A stretch of 54,763 nucleotides of DNA from a virus, in the IMG/VR virus record IMGVR_UViG_3300028394_000094, positions 1-54,763 of that record; one strand, 5' to 3'. Positions 40,256 through 49,346 of the stretch are shown piece by piece. The notes under the pieces were generated by a model. That model made no database searches. It had not been told where the DNA came from and saw nothing but the letters and a program-made list of their open reading frames with translations. The stretch's first letter is position 1, and every line of letters starts with the position of its first letter. The position numbers and the translations under genes are program-made.

Positions 40256-40701
40256 TATTCGTCCTTTCTTATATCAACTTCTATTTGGTAGAAAGGAACA
40301 CCATTTTGATTTTTACCTGCTTCTCTAGATTGCACAGGGAACCTAGATTTAAGTATAGTAACTGTTTGAATGTTTGCGCCTTCAGCAGTTAGCCGATAAA
40401 ACCCAGCCTTCTCCATAGCACCACCAAACTCTATTATGTTACGAGCAAAAGTTTTATAACTTTTCTCGGCGTTAAATGTAGATATTAAATTTGCTTCATG
40501 TGGTTTTACTATTTCGTATAGAAACAGTGTATTGTTATTGCGCATTAATCGATATTTTGGAAACTGGATTGCCGAGTATATATAAGCATGGAACCTTTTC
40601 CAATCTACACCTGATTGTTTTACCTCGTCAGAGTTTTTGACAATATCCTCCATTGTCATTCGGTTTGGGTCAGGTTTATATTTTTGTTCTTTGGGTTTCA
40701 T
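40255..40701 (-). CDS. Unknown late protein (148 aa)
   Basis: A basic start (MKPKEQKYKPDPNRM), then an alpha/beta domain (VDWKRFHAYIYSAI, TLFLYEIVKP, FYQIEVDIRKDE). It looks like a small structural or acyl-transfer-like fold, but I cannot name it. Overlaps both neighbours by 1-4 nt, so it is translated with the virion genes. Confidence 0.65.
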   Translation of the reverse strand: MKPKEQKYKPDPNRMTMEDIVKNSDEVKQSGVDWKRFHAYIYSAIQFPKYRLMRNNNTLFLYEIVKPHEANLISTFNAEKSYKTFARNIIEFGGAMEKAGFYRLTAEGANIQTVTILKSRFPVQSREAGKNQNGVPFYQIEVDIRKDE

Positions 40702-41027
40702 GGCGTAGCAGTTCCTATTAAGCCTCTACCAGCAGTTCCTGATAAAGAAACTACAATTGTTGTTACGCCATCGGCGGTTTTCCAATTGGTACCGTTCCAC
40801 CAAATTGGTCTATCTATTGTTGTATCATAATAATATTGCCCTATCTGTAAGTCAAGGGCAGGTCTATTAGCGGATGTTCCCGAAGCCGGTGTAAGAAGAG
40901 AGCGTGTAGCACCGTCTAAGAAAGTAAAATATAACCGCAATACGCTAGAATACTGATCTTGGTAAGATTTCTGGTAGTCCTGAGTCGCAACCGGTAGCGC
41001 AGGAGGTTGAGGTAAAAATACCTGCAT
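40698..41027 (-). CDS. Small virion protein (109 aa)
   Basis: Begins MQVFLPQPPALPVATQDYQK. It contains GQYYYDTTIDRPIWWNGTNW, a beta-type phrase seen in fibre or tail-associated proteins, and ends in a Gly/Thr-rich stretch. It lies between the gp10-like protein and the 148-residue gene. A tail-associated role is likely. Confidence 0.65.
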   Translation of the reverse strand: MQVFLPQPPALPVATQDYQKSYQDQYSSVLRLYFTFLDGATRSLLTPASGTSANRPALDLQIGQYYYDTTIDRPIWWNGTNWKTADGVTTIVVSLSGTAGRGLIGTATP

Positions 41028-42883
41028 TATCTTCTACCATCAGCACGAATATCCATACGAGGCGCACCTAGTTGAAATGTTGAACCTATTTGATTAGACT
41101 GAACTTTAAATGACATCTGCCGTCCACGAACCCGAACATATAAATATTCTGTAAACGCTTCAACAGGATAACTAACACTCTGTACTACAGTACCATCATT
41201 AGTACCTCCAACGGATAACGGATTGTTATACCCCGAACCCGAGTTTTGTAATGGCAGTAAAGACATTGTTACTTGCGGTGCACTAGTTGTAGACCCGTTA
41301 AATGTTATATCCGGCACAATCCTCCAAACAAACCCAAAGGTATGCCCATCATCTATATCAAACTGAGAAGATGTTATGTAAGCATCTATAGCAACACCTG
41401 TTGCCGTAGTAAAGTCATCTAACCCATACTCTTGGTACACTAAGTTATTACTTGTTGTATTTAAGAATGTTGCCGCAAGTGGGTAATTTAATAATCCACT
41501 GTCTAACCATGCAGACCGGTTCATTGTGCCGTAAGACCAAATTTTTTCTAAGTAATTATAAATTACATAGCGATCAATTATTACACTAGTGGCAGAACAA
41601 TAAAACCACCAGACCTCGTTAAAGCCTTCATTAGTTGCAGCAAAAAACTGTTCTTTCTGGGCTAAGTTTATATCGTTGTAAACATATCTTCTTAAGTCAC
41701 AATTTAATGTTTGAACCTGTCCCGAATACGTATAGAACTTATCAAAACCCATCCAATAGGTAACCCCAGACGCAAGTGCTGCTGCGTTCGGTCCTACTAT
41801 AGAAATACTATCACCTAGTAATGTCGCACCCCAAACTCCCGAGGCGGCTCCTAAATACTGTAGAGAATAAAGACTTGAGTCAGTCCAAACTAAAATTTCT
41901 TGACGACTTTGTAAGGCAGTTACTATCCTAGACCCATGCGAAAGCCGTAAACTACCAGCCTGATTAGTAGCTGCTGGAGTCCATACAGTTACAGACTCTT
42001 GGTCGCCCCAACGAAGTAACATCGGGTCTTGCACGGAAGAAGAATAATCATCGCAACCAAACGCAAACACAAACCGATAGATGTCAGATATAAACACAAA
42101 ATTCTGAACTGTAGGACAGTCAGCATCGCCAATTGTGCTTAAGTTAATACCACGACCTGTTAATCCAATAGATGTAGTCCAATAATATATACCCCCACCA
42201 CGAGGTCCGAATACTAAATTTTCACCAAAATTGCTCTGACTCCATAGTTGTAATGAATTAAAGTTGGTTGTACCAGAACCCCAAAGACCTGACCCCCAAG
42301 GACCTGCGCCCCAGCCTACGTTAGGTACTACTACCGCCGGACCCACATTTAACTGATACGCAGCAGATACAGCCGAACCACCATAACTTCCAGCAGGGAT
42401 AACAGACGCAACGGTTATTGAATAGCTATTAACATTAATGTAAGTAATCTGATACTCTTGATTCCATGTTGTAGCGTAAGTACCTGTGGCACCACTAAAA
42501 GTTACAAAGTCCCCATTTACAGCACCGTGTGCTGTGGCTGTTACAGTAATAGTTGTTGTACCTGTAGAAACAAACGGGTTTGCACCCAACGTGGTAGTTA
42601 CTCGAATCGGCGTAATATCGTTATACGCACCACCACTTTCAATGTAAAACTTCAGGTTAGTGCCAACCGCAATAAGATTTGCTTGCCCTAATGTTGTCCA
42701 TGCCCATAGAGACCGACACACACCTTGATATGTTGCTCCAGAGATTCTAAGCCAGCCACCTATTTTTTCCGGCGTTCCTTGACGGAACCGAACCTTATCG
42801 CTTTCGTACCAGCCACCTTCGGTGGTGTACCTAGTATTCTCTCGATTAACTCCGGGTTTAAAAACAAGTTTCTTAAGCGGCAT
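41027..42883 (-). CDS. P22 gp10-like tail hub / DNA-stabilisation protein (618 aa)
   Basis: MPLKKLVFKPGVNRENTRYTTEG, then GGWYESDKVRFRQGTPEKIGGW, is the typical opening of a large phage tail protein like P22 gp10, which closes the portal channel. A beta-rich body follows (SLWAWTTLGQANLIAVGT, LYVRVRGRQMSFKVQS near the C-terminus). I chose the ATG at 42883 because the family starts with MPLKKL; a TTG at 42907 would add 8 residues. It overlaps the peptidase gene by 11 nt. Confidence 0.82.
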   Translation of the reverse strand: MPLKKLVFKPGVNRENTRYTTEGGWYESDKVRFRQGTPEKIGGWLRISGATYQGVCRSLWAWTTLGQANLIAVGTNLKFYIESGGAYNDITPIRVTTTLGANPFVSTGTTTITVTATAHGAVNGDFVTFSGATGTYATTWNQEYQITYINVNSYSITVASVIPAGSYGGSAVSAAYQLNVGPAVVVPNVGWGAGPWGSGLWGSGTTNFNSLQLWSQSNFGENLVFGPRGGGIYYWTTSIGLTGRGINLSTIGDADCPTVQNFVFISDIYRFVFAFGCDDYSSSVQDPMLLRWGDQESVTVWTPAATNQAGSLRLSHGSRIVTALQSRQEILVWTDSSLYSLQYLGAASGVWGATLLGDSISIVGPNAAALASGVTYWMGFDKFYTYSGQVQTLNCDLRRYVYNDINLAQKEQFFAATNEGFNEVWWFYCSATSVIIDRYVIYNYLEKIWSYGTMNRSAWLDSGLLNYPLAATFLNTTSNNLVYQEYGLDDFTTATGVAIDAYITSSQFDIDDGHTFGFVWRIVPDITFNGSTTSAPQVTMSLLPLQNSGSGYNNPLSVGGTNDGTVVQSVSYPVEAFTEYLYVRVRGRQMSFKVQSNQIGSTFQLGAPRMDIRADGRR

Positions 42884-43304
42884 ACAACCGAGTTCCCTGT
42901 TTGTCAATAATCAATGCTTGTTTACGGGGTGCGTTATGAATAGAGTTAGGGATACTAATGTGAGTCCATCTGTCAAACTCCCGGATAATCTGGTCATAGG
43001 GTAAACCCGAAGCTATTACAGCTTGCACAACTTCATCCGGAGTTACGCCCGGAACTCTTATGTCCGCAGCGCAACCAACCCTGTGCTGGCTAGTATCTTT
43101 AGAACCCACAGCATCATTAACCAATTTACTGCGGAAAGCGCTATTAACCATAATGGGTTTGCCCCCCAGAAGTGTTTTAACTTGTTCAAGAAACTCTGCA
43201 AGGCGGGTAAGGTTTTTAAGTTCATCATCATTTGGTGTGTTATCTAATGTGCGGTGGTCAGTATGTGTTAATTCATCAAGGGTAAAGTGAGCAGTTAAAT
43301 TCAT
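42873..43304 (-). CDS. M15-type peptidoglycan peptidase, endolysin (143 aa)
   Basis: A zinc D,D-carboxypeptidase-like domain (Peptidase_M15_3). The zinc ligands are visible: SQHRVGCAADI gives H74 and D81, and WTHISI gives H115. An upstream part, FTLDELTHTDH, is typical of the family. The full length, 143 residues, is a one-domain enzyme without signal peptide, so it would need a holin to reach the wall. Its gene is directly followed upstream by membrane-protein genes of a lysis cassette. Confidence 0.93.
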   Translation of the reverse strand: MNLTAHFTLDELTHTDHRTLDNTPNDDELKNLTRLAEFLEQVKTLLGGKPIMVNSAFRSKLVNDAVGSKDTSQHRVGCAADIRVPGVTPDEVVQAVIASGLPYDQIIREFDRWTHISIPNSIHNAPRKQALIIDKQGTRLYAA

Positions 43305-43699
43305 TTTTTACCCTTCATATCCATGATTTTCTCAAGGGTTCTACCGCCAAAGTAAAAGGACATAATGAGCATACCCCACTGCCCTAGGAGTTCAACATAG
43401 TTGTTGTTTACCTCAATATCCCATGCACTCATCATACCAAAAGTGGTATATGTTACCAAGATAAATATTAACGTCATAGGACGAATGTTCTTAGATAGCC
43501 AAGAGTCTGACATCATGTCGGCTTGAACCCGTTTAGTCAGTTCTTGCTGTTCATTCATGTCGGCTTGTAACTGCGCTAACTCACCATTCTTCTGCATCTC
43601 TAATAACTTGAGTTGGGCTTCTTGTTTAGCCTGTGGGTCTGGCACAAACTTATCCACAAGTTTCATGCCAACACTTAAAATATCATCTATTCCAAACAT
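43301..43699 (-). CDS. Holin-like membrane protein (132 aa)
   Basis: Begins MFGIDDILSVGMKLVDKFVPDPQAK, then has a helical charged part. Two hydrophobic segments lie in the second half (IRPMTLIFILVTYTTFGMM and LGQWGMLIMSFYFGG). The PDPQAKQEAQLKLLEMQ pattern fits GTA/3TM-type phage holins. It overlaps the endolysin by an ATGA joint, the expected place for a holin. Confidence 0.75.
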   Translation of the reverse strand: MFGIDDILSVGMKLVDKFVPDPQAKQEAQLKLLEMQKNGELAQLQADMNEQQELTKRVQADMMSDSWLSKNIRPMTLIFILVTYTTFGMMSAWDIEVNNNYVELLGQWGMLIMSFYFGGRTLEKIMDMKGKK

Positions 43700-43962
43700 T
43701 ATTTCCTCTTCTCTCGTTCTTCAAGCAACTGTACCTTGACTTGAAGTTGGTGTATGTCTTTATAAACTTCTTCTTTAAGTCTATGCCTTGCCTCGGCAGA
43801 CAAAGGTGAGTCAGTCGGCACGTTTTCTTTAGTGATTAGTGCTGGCATCTGCCCTTCAATCTTAGTCAGCCGTGTAGAAAAATCCGCAACCTGACCTAAT
43901 AGCCAAGCCAAACACGCTACAACAATAGGCAGTACCGCTTTTAGAACGTCTTGAATGTTCAT
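43699..43962 (-). CDS. Spanin-like membrane protein, N-terminal anchor and coiled coil (87 aa)
   Basis: One hydrophobic segment at the N-terminus (VLKAVLPIVVACLAWLLGQV) is followed by a charged coiled coil (LKEEVYKDIHQLQVKVQLLEE). This topology is that of an i-spanin (Rz). No lipoprotein partner is visible, so a gp28-type or unknown spanin plan, or another lysis role, is possible. One-base overlap with the holin-like gene. Confidence 0.65.
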   Translation of the reverse strand: MNIQDVLKAVLPIVVACLAWLLGQVADFSTRLTKIEGQMPALITKENVPTDSPLSAEARHRLKEEVYKDIHQLQVKVQLLEEREKRK

Positions 43963-44105
43963 TTCTTATTCCAAAGTTCAAACAGCGTCTTCACTTTTTC
44001 TTCGAGGACAGAAACTTTATTATCCATTTTGGCAAGCACAATAACAAGCGTTACAAACCCCACAAGCAGGGGCCAAATCTTTGCTAGGATGTCTACTGTT
44101 TCCAT
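43959..44105 (-). CDS. Small membrane protein of the lysis cassette (48 aa)
   Basis: METVDILAKIWPLLVGFVTLVIVLAKM has one membrane helix, followed by a short coiled coil (VSVLEEKVKTLFEL). It may be a second holin/antiholin or a holin-control protein. GGGGGAG lies just before the ATG but inside a hairpin. Its stop overlaps the next start as ATGA. Confidence 0.6.
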   Translation of the reverse strand: METVDILAKIWPLLVGFVTLVIVLAKMDNKVSVLEEKVKTLFELWNKK

Positions 44106-44109
44106 TGCT

Positions 44110-44133
44110 CCCCCTTAAAGGGGGTTGCCCCCC
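44110..44133 (-). promoter_or_regulatory. Competing G/C hairpins over a lysis-gene ribosome site
   Basis: On the minus strand the order is GGGGGG, CAA, CCCCC, TTTAA, GGGGG, AGCAATG. The C-run can pair either with the first G-run or with the second, which is the ribosome-binding site of the 48-residue protein. No U-tract follows. A translational switch is inferred. Confidence 0.55.
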
Positions 44134-44137
44134 GCCT

Positions 44138-44374
44138 TTACTGCACAGTCTCTTCAGATGCTTGTTCTACTGGAGCCTCTAAAGATTGTTTTAACATATT
44201 AACAAATGCTTGTTTTCCCACATTGAGTTGGTCAAGATTAAACTGCGATGATGCCATTTTCCGACTTAAATCATCAATGTGATTAACCATCATTTGTTGC
44301 TCGTTGGTCATATCGTCTATCAAATACTCTACTTCATCAATAGTTATGGCGGGCTTTTTAGTGTTTTCGCTCAT
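44138..44374 (-). CDS. Small conserved phage protein, DUF6447-like (78 aa)
   Basis: The phrase ITIDEVEYLIDDMTNEQQMM and the following helix (IDDLSRKMASSQFNLDQL) have the layout of DUF6447-type proteins, which commonly sit just downstream of tail fibre genes. An acidic tail follows. Function unknown. Confidence 0.65.
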   Translation of the reverse strand: MSENTKKPAITIDEVEYLIDDMTNEQQMMVNHIDDLSRKMASSQFNLDQLNVGKQAFVNMLKQSLEAPVEQASEETVQ

Positions 44375-44408
44375 GCTATTCTCCTAGGTTGTACTACGGT
44401 TTAAAAAT

Positions 44409-44726
44409 CTATGCGCTCCAAGGTAGCGGTGTATTTGCAGGGCTAACAGGTGGTGTAATTAGGCTGTCAATCTGCCCTTGTACACAAGACTGTGCGCTGT
44501 CTATTTGGTTCTCAGGAATCCAACCAATGACTAACGCCTCAGTTAGATTTGCATAAGGCACAAATGTAGTCTGGTCTGTAGAATCAAACTGTGTGTTGCC
44601 TTGAATAGAGGCAGTATAAGTGCCGTCTACTCCTGTTACTTCCCATAGTGCGTTAATCACATAGTTTGGGTCAGGCTGTTGTACTGTGTACATTGCGGTG
44701 ATTTTTGTTGTAAAGACTGTTGCCAT
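44409..44726 (-). CDS. Small fibre-associated protein (105 aa)
   Basis: I chose the ATG at 44726, preceded by AGGAG, over an upstream start in the fibre gene. MATVFTTKITAMYTV, NYVINALWEVTGVDGTYTASI and WIPENQIDS form a pattern familiar from small phage proteins located next to tail fibres. No function is established to my knowledge. Confidence 0.68.
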   Translation of the reverse strand: MATVFTTKITAMYTVQQPDPNYVINALWEVTGVDGTYTASIQGNTQFDSTDQTTFVPYANLTEALVIGWIPENQIDSAQSCVQGQIDSLITPPVSPANTPLPWSA

Positions 44727-44736
44727 TTTAATTCTC

Positions 44737-47700
44737 CTATCTAGATGCAAGTTGTTGTTTAAGTGAATCTACTTCTGCTTTTAATTCTTTTATTGCGTTA
44801 ATCATGTACCAAGTTAAGTTATCTGCATCTACAGACATTACGCCAGTTGATTCAGTCTTAACGCACTCAGGCAATACTTGTTGAAGTTCTTGGGCAATAA
44901 CACCAAGTTGAACACCAGTTTTTAAAATAGCGTCTGTAGATTTAAGTTCTGCATCAACTTCTTCAGGTAGACGATACTCAAAGTTACGCACTTGAATTGC
45001 ATTAATCTTATCTAAACCTGTGTTGTTATCTACAATGTTTTTCTTTAATCTACGGTCAGAAGTTGTAGACCAATTAGCGGAGTTATTGCCTTGATATACA
45101 CCACCAGTAGAAGGATAAATATACCCAGTAGATGAACCTTTACCAGTTATTCCAGTGGAGGCTGAAATTACAATCTCATAGTCATCACCTGCCGCACTAG
45201 GCTGTGCGTTATAACCTATCATTGTGGTATAAGAGCCAGTAGTTGTGTTATAACCAGCCTGTCTACCTACGGCTGTATTACTTACACCTATAGTATTTAA
45301 ATACAATGCATCTCTACCAACTGCTGTGTTACTGTTAGCGGTGGTGTTTGAGTAAAGGGCATTAAAACCAACTGCCGTGTTGTGAGATGCGTAGGTGTTT
45401 GCGAATAATGCTCTGTGTCCTACGGCTGTATTGTTTGTACCTGTAGTGTTGGCGTAAAGTGCGGCATATCCAGAGGCGGTATTTTCGTATCCTGTGCTGT
45501 TGTAATACAGTGCATAAGTACCAAGGGCTATATTTTCGTAACCTGTTGTATTGGTAAAAAGTGATTGTGTACCAATAGCAGTAACTCGTTCGCCTGTAGT
45601 TGAATATGCTGCTTGATAACCTACTGCTGTGTTATTAGAGGCGGTTACCCCTGATTGAAGTGCGCTTGCGCCTATAGCGGTATTTTGAGCACCTGTAGTG
45701 TTGTAGTACATAGCACTACAACCAAGCGCTGAATTGTTACTTCCTGTTGTATTTAAAGATAAAGATTGTCCGCCACAAGCAGTATTTTGAGCGCCTGTAG
45801 TATTAGCCCTTAAAGTTGTATGTCCAAGAGCGGCATTATCAGAACCTGTTGTGTTTGCCCTTAATGATTCAAAACCTACTGCGGTTATGTATGAGGCGGT
45901 AGTGTTTGATAAAAGCGCCCCATAACCTACTGCTACGTTATTAGATGCGGTTTGGCTTGTAAAAAGTGTTTGATGCCCAAGTGCTACGTTGTTGCCACCA
46001 GTAGTGTTACTATACAAAGAGAAAAAACCAACACCTATGTTGCTAGAGCCAGTTGTAGTGTTACTAACTGAATTTGCACCAAGTGCAGCGTTGTATTGCC
46101 CTGTTGTATTTAAAAACAATGCATATGAACCAACGCCTGTATTACTAGAGCCAGTAGTAACTGACAAAGCATTTGCACCAAACGCTGTGTTATCTGATGC
46201 TGTAGTATTGGCATATAAGGCTGAAGAGCCTGTTGCTGTATTACGAGTACCTGTCGTATTACTATAAAGTGCCGTATAACCTACTGCTGTGTTATTAGAT
46301 GCGGTGGTGTTAACCGATAATGCTCCTGTACCAACCGCTGTGTTGTTGCCACCAGTAGTGTTGTAATACAAAGCACCTAAAACTCCACCTGTATTATCCC
46401 ATCCACCAAGAGCGGTATTGGAAGTTCCTGTAGTGTTACTATAGCCAGCGGTTGCCCCAAGTGCTGTAATTGTACCTGTTGTATTTGAGTAAGCCGCTTG
46501 CCAACCTACTGCCGTATTGCGTGCGGAGGTGGTGTTTGAATATAAAGATTGATAACCTACTGCTGTGTTATTAGATGCGGTGGTGTTTGCGGTTAACGCA
46601 GAAGCACCTATTGCTGTGTTACTTGCTCCAGTTGTATTATTGTATAAAGCATTGATACCAAAAGCGGAGTTATCACCACCTGTAGTACTTGTTCTAAATG
46701 CTTGATGTCCAACTACGGTATTACTATTGGCTGTTGTATTTGAAAAAGCCGCTTGGTAGCCTATTGCTATGTTGTTAATACCAACAGTATTTTGACCTAA
46801 AGCACCTGAACCAACACCAATATTATAATTACCTGTAGTGTTATATCTTAATGCGGCAAGACCAAGGGCAGGCTCAGGTGAGCCAATAGCCACGTTATTT
46901 CTACCTGTGGTATTTGCATATAAAGTTCCTGCACCAACACCTACGTTTTGCTGTCCTGTAGTTGTACCGTATTGCGAATAAGAACCAATTGCTACATTAT
47001 CTGCTCCAGTAGTGTTGGAGTATCCTGCCTGATATCCTACTGCCGTGTTACCAGAGGCGGTGGTGTTAGATGTAAGCGCAGCAGAACCAATAGCTGTGTT
47101 GTATGCGCCCGAAGAATTAGTACCTAAAGCGGAATGACCAAATGCAGAATTGTCTGCCCCTGTATTTGGGTTGTACATTGCTTGATAGCCAACAGCGGTT
47201 GCCCTTAAACCTGTCTGAGCAAGATACCCAGCCCCGTAACCAACAAAAATGTTTTGAGTTCCAGTAGTATTGCTAAACCCTGCTTGATGCCCTATTGCTG
47301 TGTTGCCAGAAGCGGTTGTGTTTGCTGTTAACGCCTGATAACCTACCGCTACGTTGAAAGAGGCTGTGCTGTTTGAAACAAGCGAATTAGAACCAACAGC
47401 AACATTATAACTTCCAGTAGTATTTGTATTTAAAGCCAAATCACCGCCAGCAAAGTTGCTAGTTCCAGTTGTGTTTGAACTTAATGTTCTTGCACCAATC
47501 GCAGTACAGTATGTATCAGAGTTATTATTTCTTAAGGCTTGATAGCCTATGGCAGTTGCTAATTGCCCTGTTGTATTTGTATACAAGGCTTGATAGCCCA
47601 TCGCTGTATTTGAACCAGCAGTTGTAGTGCTATACCCCGCTTGGTAGCCAAAAAATGCTTGCCCTGTTCCAGTTGTGTTGCTGTACCCTGCTTGATAACC

Positions 47701-48531
47701 TACTGCTGTGTTGTTAGAGGCAGTAGTGTTTAATGCTAATGCCGCAGTCCCTATAGCCGTATTAGAACTACCTGAACTATTGGTAAATAAAGCGCCATAT
47801 GTTCCAGCATCTTGTGAGCCAACAGCAGTATTGTAAGAACCTGATGTAGTTAAATATAAAGCGTAATTACCAAGAGCCAAGTTGTTATTTCCACTTGTAA
47901 TACTTGCCAATCCACTAGCGCCTACTACGGTGTTATTACTAGCCGCAGCATTTCCACGCCCAACTCTTATTCCATAAACAGTTAAGTCAGTACCAGAGTA
48001 TAAAAGGTTGGCTGAGTCTGTTAGTAGCCCTGCGGTTGTGGCGTAAGTTACTCGACCACTTGTTAATCCTGCGTTTGTAATGGATGTAGCAGTAATTGCG
48101 CCTGTAGAGATTGAACTCGCATAATTAACCGCTTCTACTACGTTTGTACCGTTGTTATAGACAAACATGGACTTACCAGCAGCTACGGCAATCCCTGTCC
48201 CTGTTGTGTTCTTAACCGTTACTGCATCCGCTAGACCGTTATTAACGAGGTAGAGTTTCTCGATCTGACATCCTGAACCAAGGATTAAGTTCCTTGCACC
48301 GCCAGATGTACCTGTTAGATTAAGGCGTAAGTTACGGGCTGCTTGTGTAGTATTAGTATCTGTTAGTGTTATGGTTACATCCGCACTTGAGAAAGCTACG
48401 TCCGCTGAACCTGTTATTGCCTCACCTAAAGCAGCATCGCCTAGGTTTACGTTGGTTGTTGCGCCCCATGTTCCAGATTGTTCACCTGTAGCTATTAACT
48501 CTATCTTTAGTGCTGAATATGTGGATGCCAT
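44737..48531 (-). CDS. Tail fibre/spike with collagen-like-length repeats and S74 chaperone (1264 aa)
   Basis: An N-terminal virion-attachment part (MASTYSALKIELIATGEQSGTWG) is followed by about 900 residues of degenerate 20-25 residue repeats of the type NTTASNNTAVGYQAGYSNTTG, the pattern of YadA-head/trimeric beta-helix adhesins. The C-terminus is the intramolecular chaperone domain of endosialidase type (Peptidase_S74): STTSDRRLKKNI (S1158 at the likely self-cleavage site), then GVQLGVIAQELQQVLPECV, and a closing coiled coil. The chaperone folds the trimer and cuts itself off. The protein binds the host surface. Confidence 0.93.
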   Translation of the reverse strand: MASTYSALKIELIATGEQSGTWGATTNVNLGDAALGEAITGSADVAFSSADVTITLTDTNTTQAARNLRLNLTGTSGGARNLILGSGCQIEKLYLVNNGLADAVTVKNTTGTGIAVAAGKSMFVYNNGTNVVEAVNYASSISTGAITATSITNAGLTSGRVTYATTAGLLTDSANLLYSGTDLTVYGIRVGRGNAAASNNTVVGASGLASITSGNNNLALGNYALYLTTSGSYNTAVGSQDAGTYGALFTNSSGSSNTAIGTAALALNTTASNNTAVGYQAGYSNTTGTGQAFFGYQAGYSTTTAGSNTAMGYQALYTNTTGQLATAIGYQALRNNNSDTYCTAIGARTLSSNTTGTSNFAGGDLALNTNTTGSYNVAVGSNSLVSNSTASFNVAVGYQALTANTTASGNTAIGHQAGFSNTTGTQNIFVGYGAGYLAQTGLRATAVGYQAMYNPNTGADNSAFGHSALGTNSSGAYNTAIGSAALTSNTTASGNTAVGYQAGYSNTTGADNVAIGSYSQYGTTTGQQNVGVGAGTLYANTTGRNNVAIGSPEPALGLAALRYNTTGNYNIGVGSGALGQNTVGINNIAIGYQAAFSNTTANSNTVVGHQAFRTSTTGGDNSAFGINALYNNTTGASNTAIGASALTANTTASNNTAVGYQSLYSNTTSARNTAVGWQAAYSNTTGTITALGATAGYSNTTGTSNTALGGWDNTGGVLGALYYNTTGGNNTAVGTGALSVNTTASNNTAVGYTALYSNTTGTRNTATGSSALYANTTASDNTAFGANALSVTTGSSNTGVGSYALFLNTTGQYNAALGANSVSNTTTGSSNIGVGFFSLYSNTTGGNNVALGHQTLFTSQTASNNVAVGYGALLSNTTASYITAVGFESLRANTTGSDNAALGHTTLRANTTGAQNTACGGQSLSLNTTGSNNSALGCSAMYYNTTGAQNTAIGASALQSGVTASNNTAVGYQAAYSTTGERVTAIGTQSLFTNTTGYENIALGTYALYYNSTGYENTASGYAALYANTTGTNNTAVGHRALFANTYASHNTAVGFNALYSNTTANSNTAVGRDALYLNTIGVSNTAVGRQAGYNTTTGSYTTMIGYNAQPSAAGDDYEIVISASTGITGKGSSTGYIYPSTGGVYQGNNSANWSTTSDRRLKKNIVDNNTGLDKINAIQVRNFEYRLPEEVDAELKSTDAILKTGVQLGVIAQELQQVLPECVKTESTGVMSVDADNLTWYMINAIKELKAEVDSLKQQLASR
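45240..47940. repeat. Degenerate coding repeat array in the fibre gene
   Basis: Units of roughly 60-70 bp, with shared blocks such as ACTGCTGTGTT and TGATAACCTACTGC, recur through this span and encode the NTAVGYQA/SNTTG fibre repeats. Unit borders vary and unit length is not constant. Such arrays favour recombination that changes fibre length. Confidence 0.85.
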
Positions 48532-48540
48532 AATTATTCC

Positions 48541-49338
48541 TTAAAATGTTACTATTTCTTCCCAGTTAGGAGTATTTGCATTATTAATCTCTGCCCAATT
48601 TGGCGTTTGATCATCATTAATTACACTCCAGTAATAATACCCTAAATTACCCGTTTTTCCCACCGCATTAACACCTGTTAATGCTACCGTTATTCCACCG
48701 TTTGTTATTGTTCCTACTGCACCCGCTCCAGCAACTCCGGTTATTGTCTGTCCCGGAAATATAATACCAACTAAACCCGATGCGCCAACTCCAGTTAATG
48801 CTATTGAGATATTATCAGTCTCAACACCTACTAAGCCACTAGCCAATACACCTGTTAAAGCTGGTAAGTTATTGGCAACTACTGTTCCTACAGTTCCGCT
48901 TCCAACTACACCGGTTAAAGCTGCTTCTTTTGCTGCTGTTATAGAACCAACTGCGCCGCTTGCAAAATCTCCAGTTATAAATACAGACTTACCTTGCGTT
49001 ACCGTTCCTACTGCACCAGAACCTAAAACTCCTGTAAGTGCTTTTTCTTGTGCATACGATATAGTTCCAGCTAAGCCACTTGCATTTACACCTGTTAAGG
49101 CTATATTTAATTCTGGTAACGCTGTTCCTACAAACCCACTAGCAAATGTGCCGTCTTCATTCTCAGCCGCACTTGCTACTACTATCCCAACCGCTCCACT
49201 AGCCCCAACACCGGTCAAAGCTATGGTAATTGTTGGTACTTCTATTCCTACGAGACCAGTTCCTACTACGCCAGTTAACTCAAGCGTTCCGCCCCAACCA
49301 TTATCGCCCCACGCATTATTACCCCAGCCCAGAGCCAT
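48541..49338 (-). CDS. Gly/Ala-rich repeat virion protein (265 aa)
   Basis: Begins MALGWGNNAWGDNGWGGTLEL, then about ten repeats built on LTGVxASGxVGTV. The end has YYYWSVINDDQTPNWAEI. The repeats suggest a beta-solenoid fibre or decoration protein. It lies directly before the tail fibre gene in transcription. The call as a structural protein is by repeat type and place. Confidence 0.72.
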   Translation of the reverse strand: MALGWGNNAWGDNGWGGTLELTGVVGTGLVGIEVPTITIALTGVGASGAVGIVVASAAENEDGTFASGFVGTALPELNIALTGVNASGLAGTISYAQEKALTGVLGSGAVGTVTQGKSVFITGDFASGAVGSITAAKEAALTGVVGSGTVGTVVANNLPALTGVLASGLVGVETDNISIALTGVGASGLVGIIFPGQTITGVAGAGAVGTITNGGITVALTGVNAVGKTGNLGYYYWSVINDDQTPNWAEINNANTPNWEEIVTF

Positions 49339-49346
49339 ACGTCACC

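Noticed and set aside
45240-47940. Fibre repeats as a CRISPR array
   Set aside because: The units are degenerate, coding in one frame and lack constant repeat/spacer lengths.
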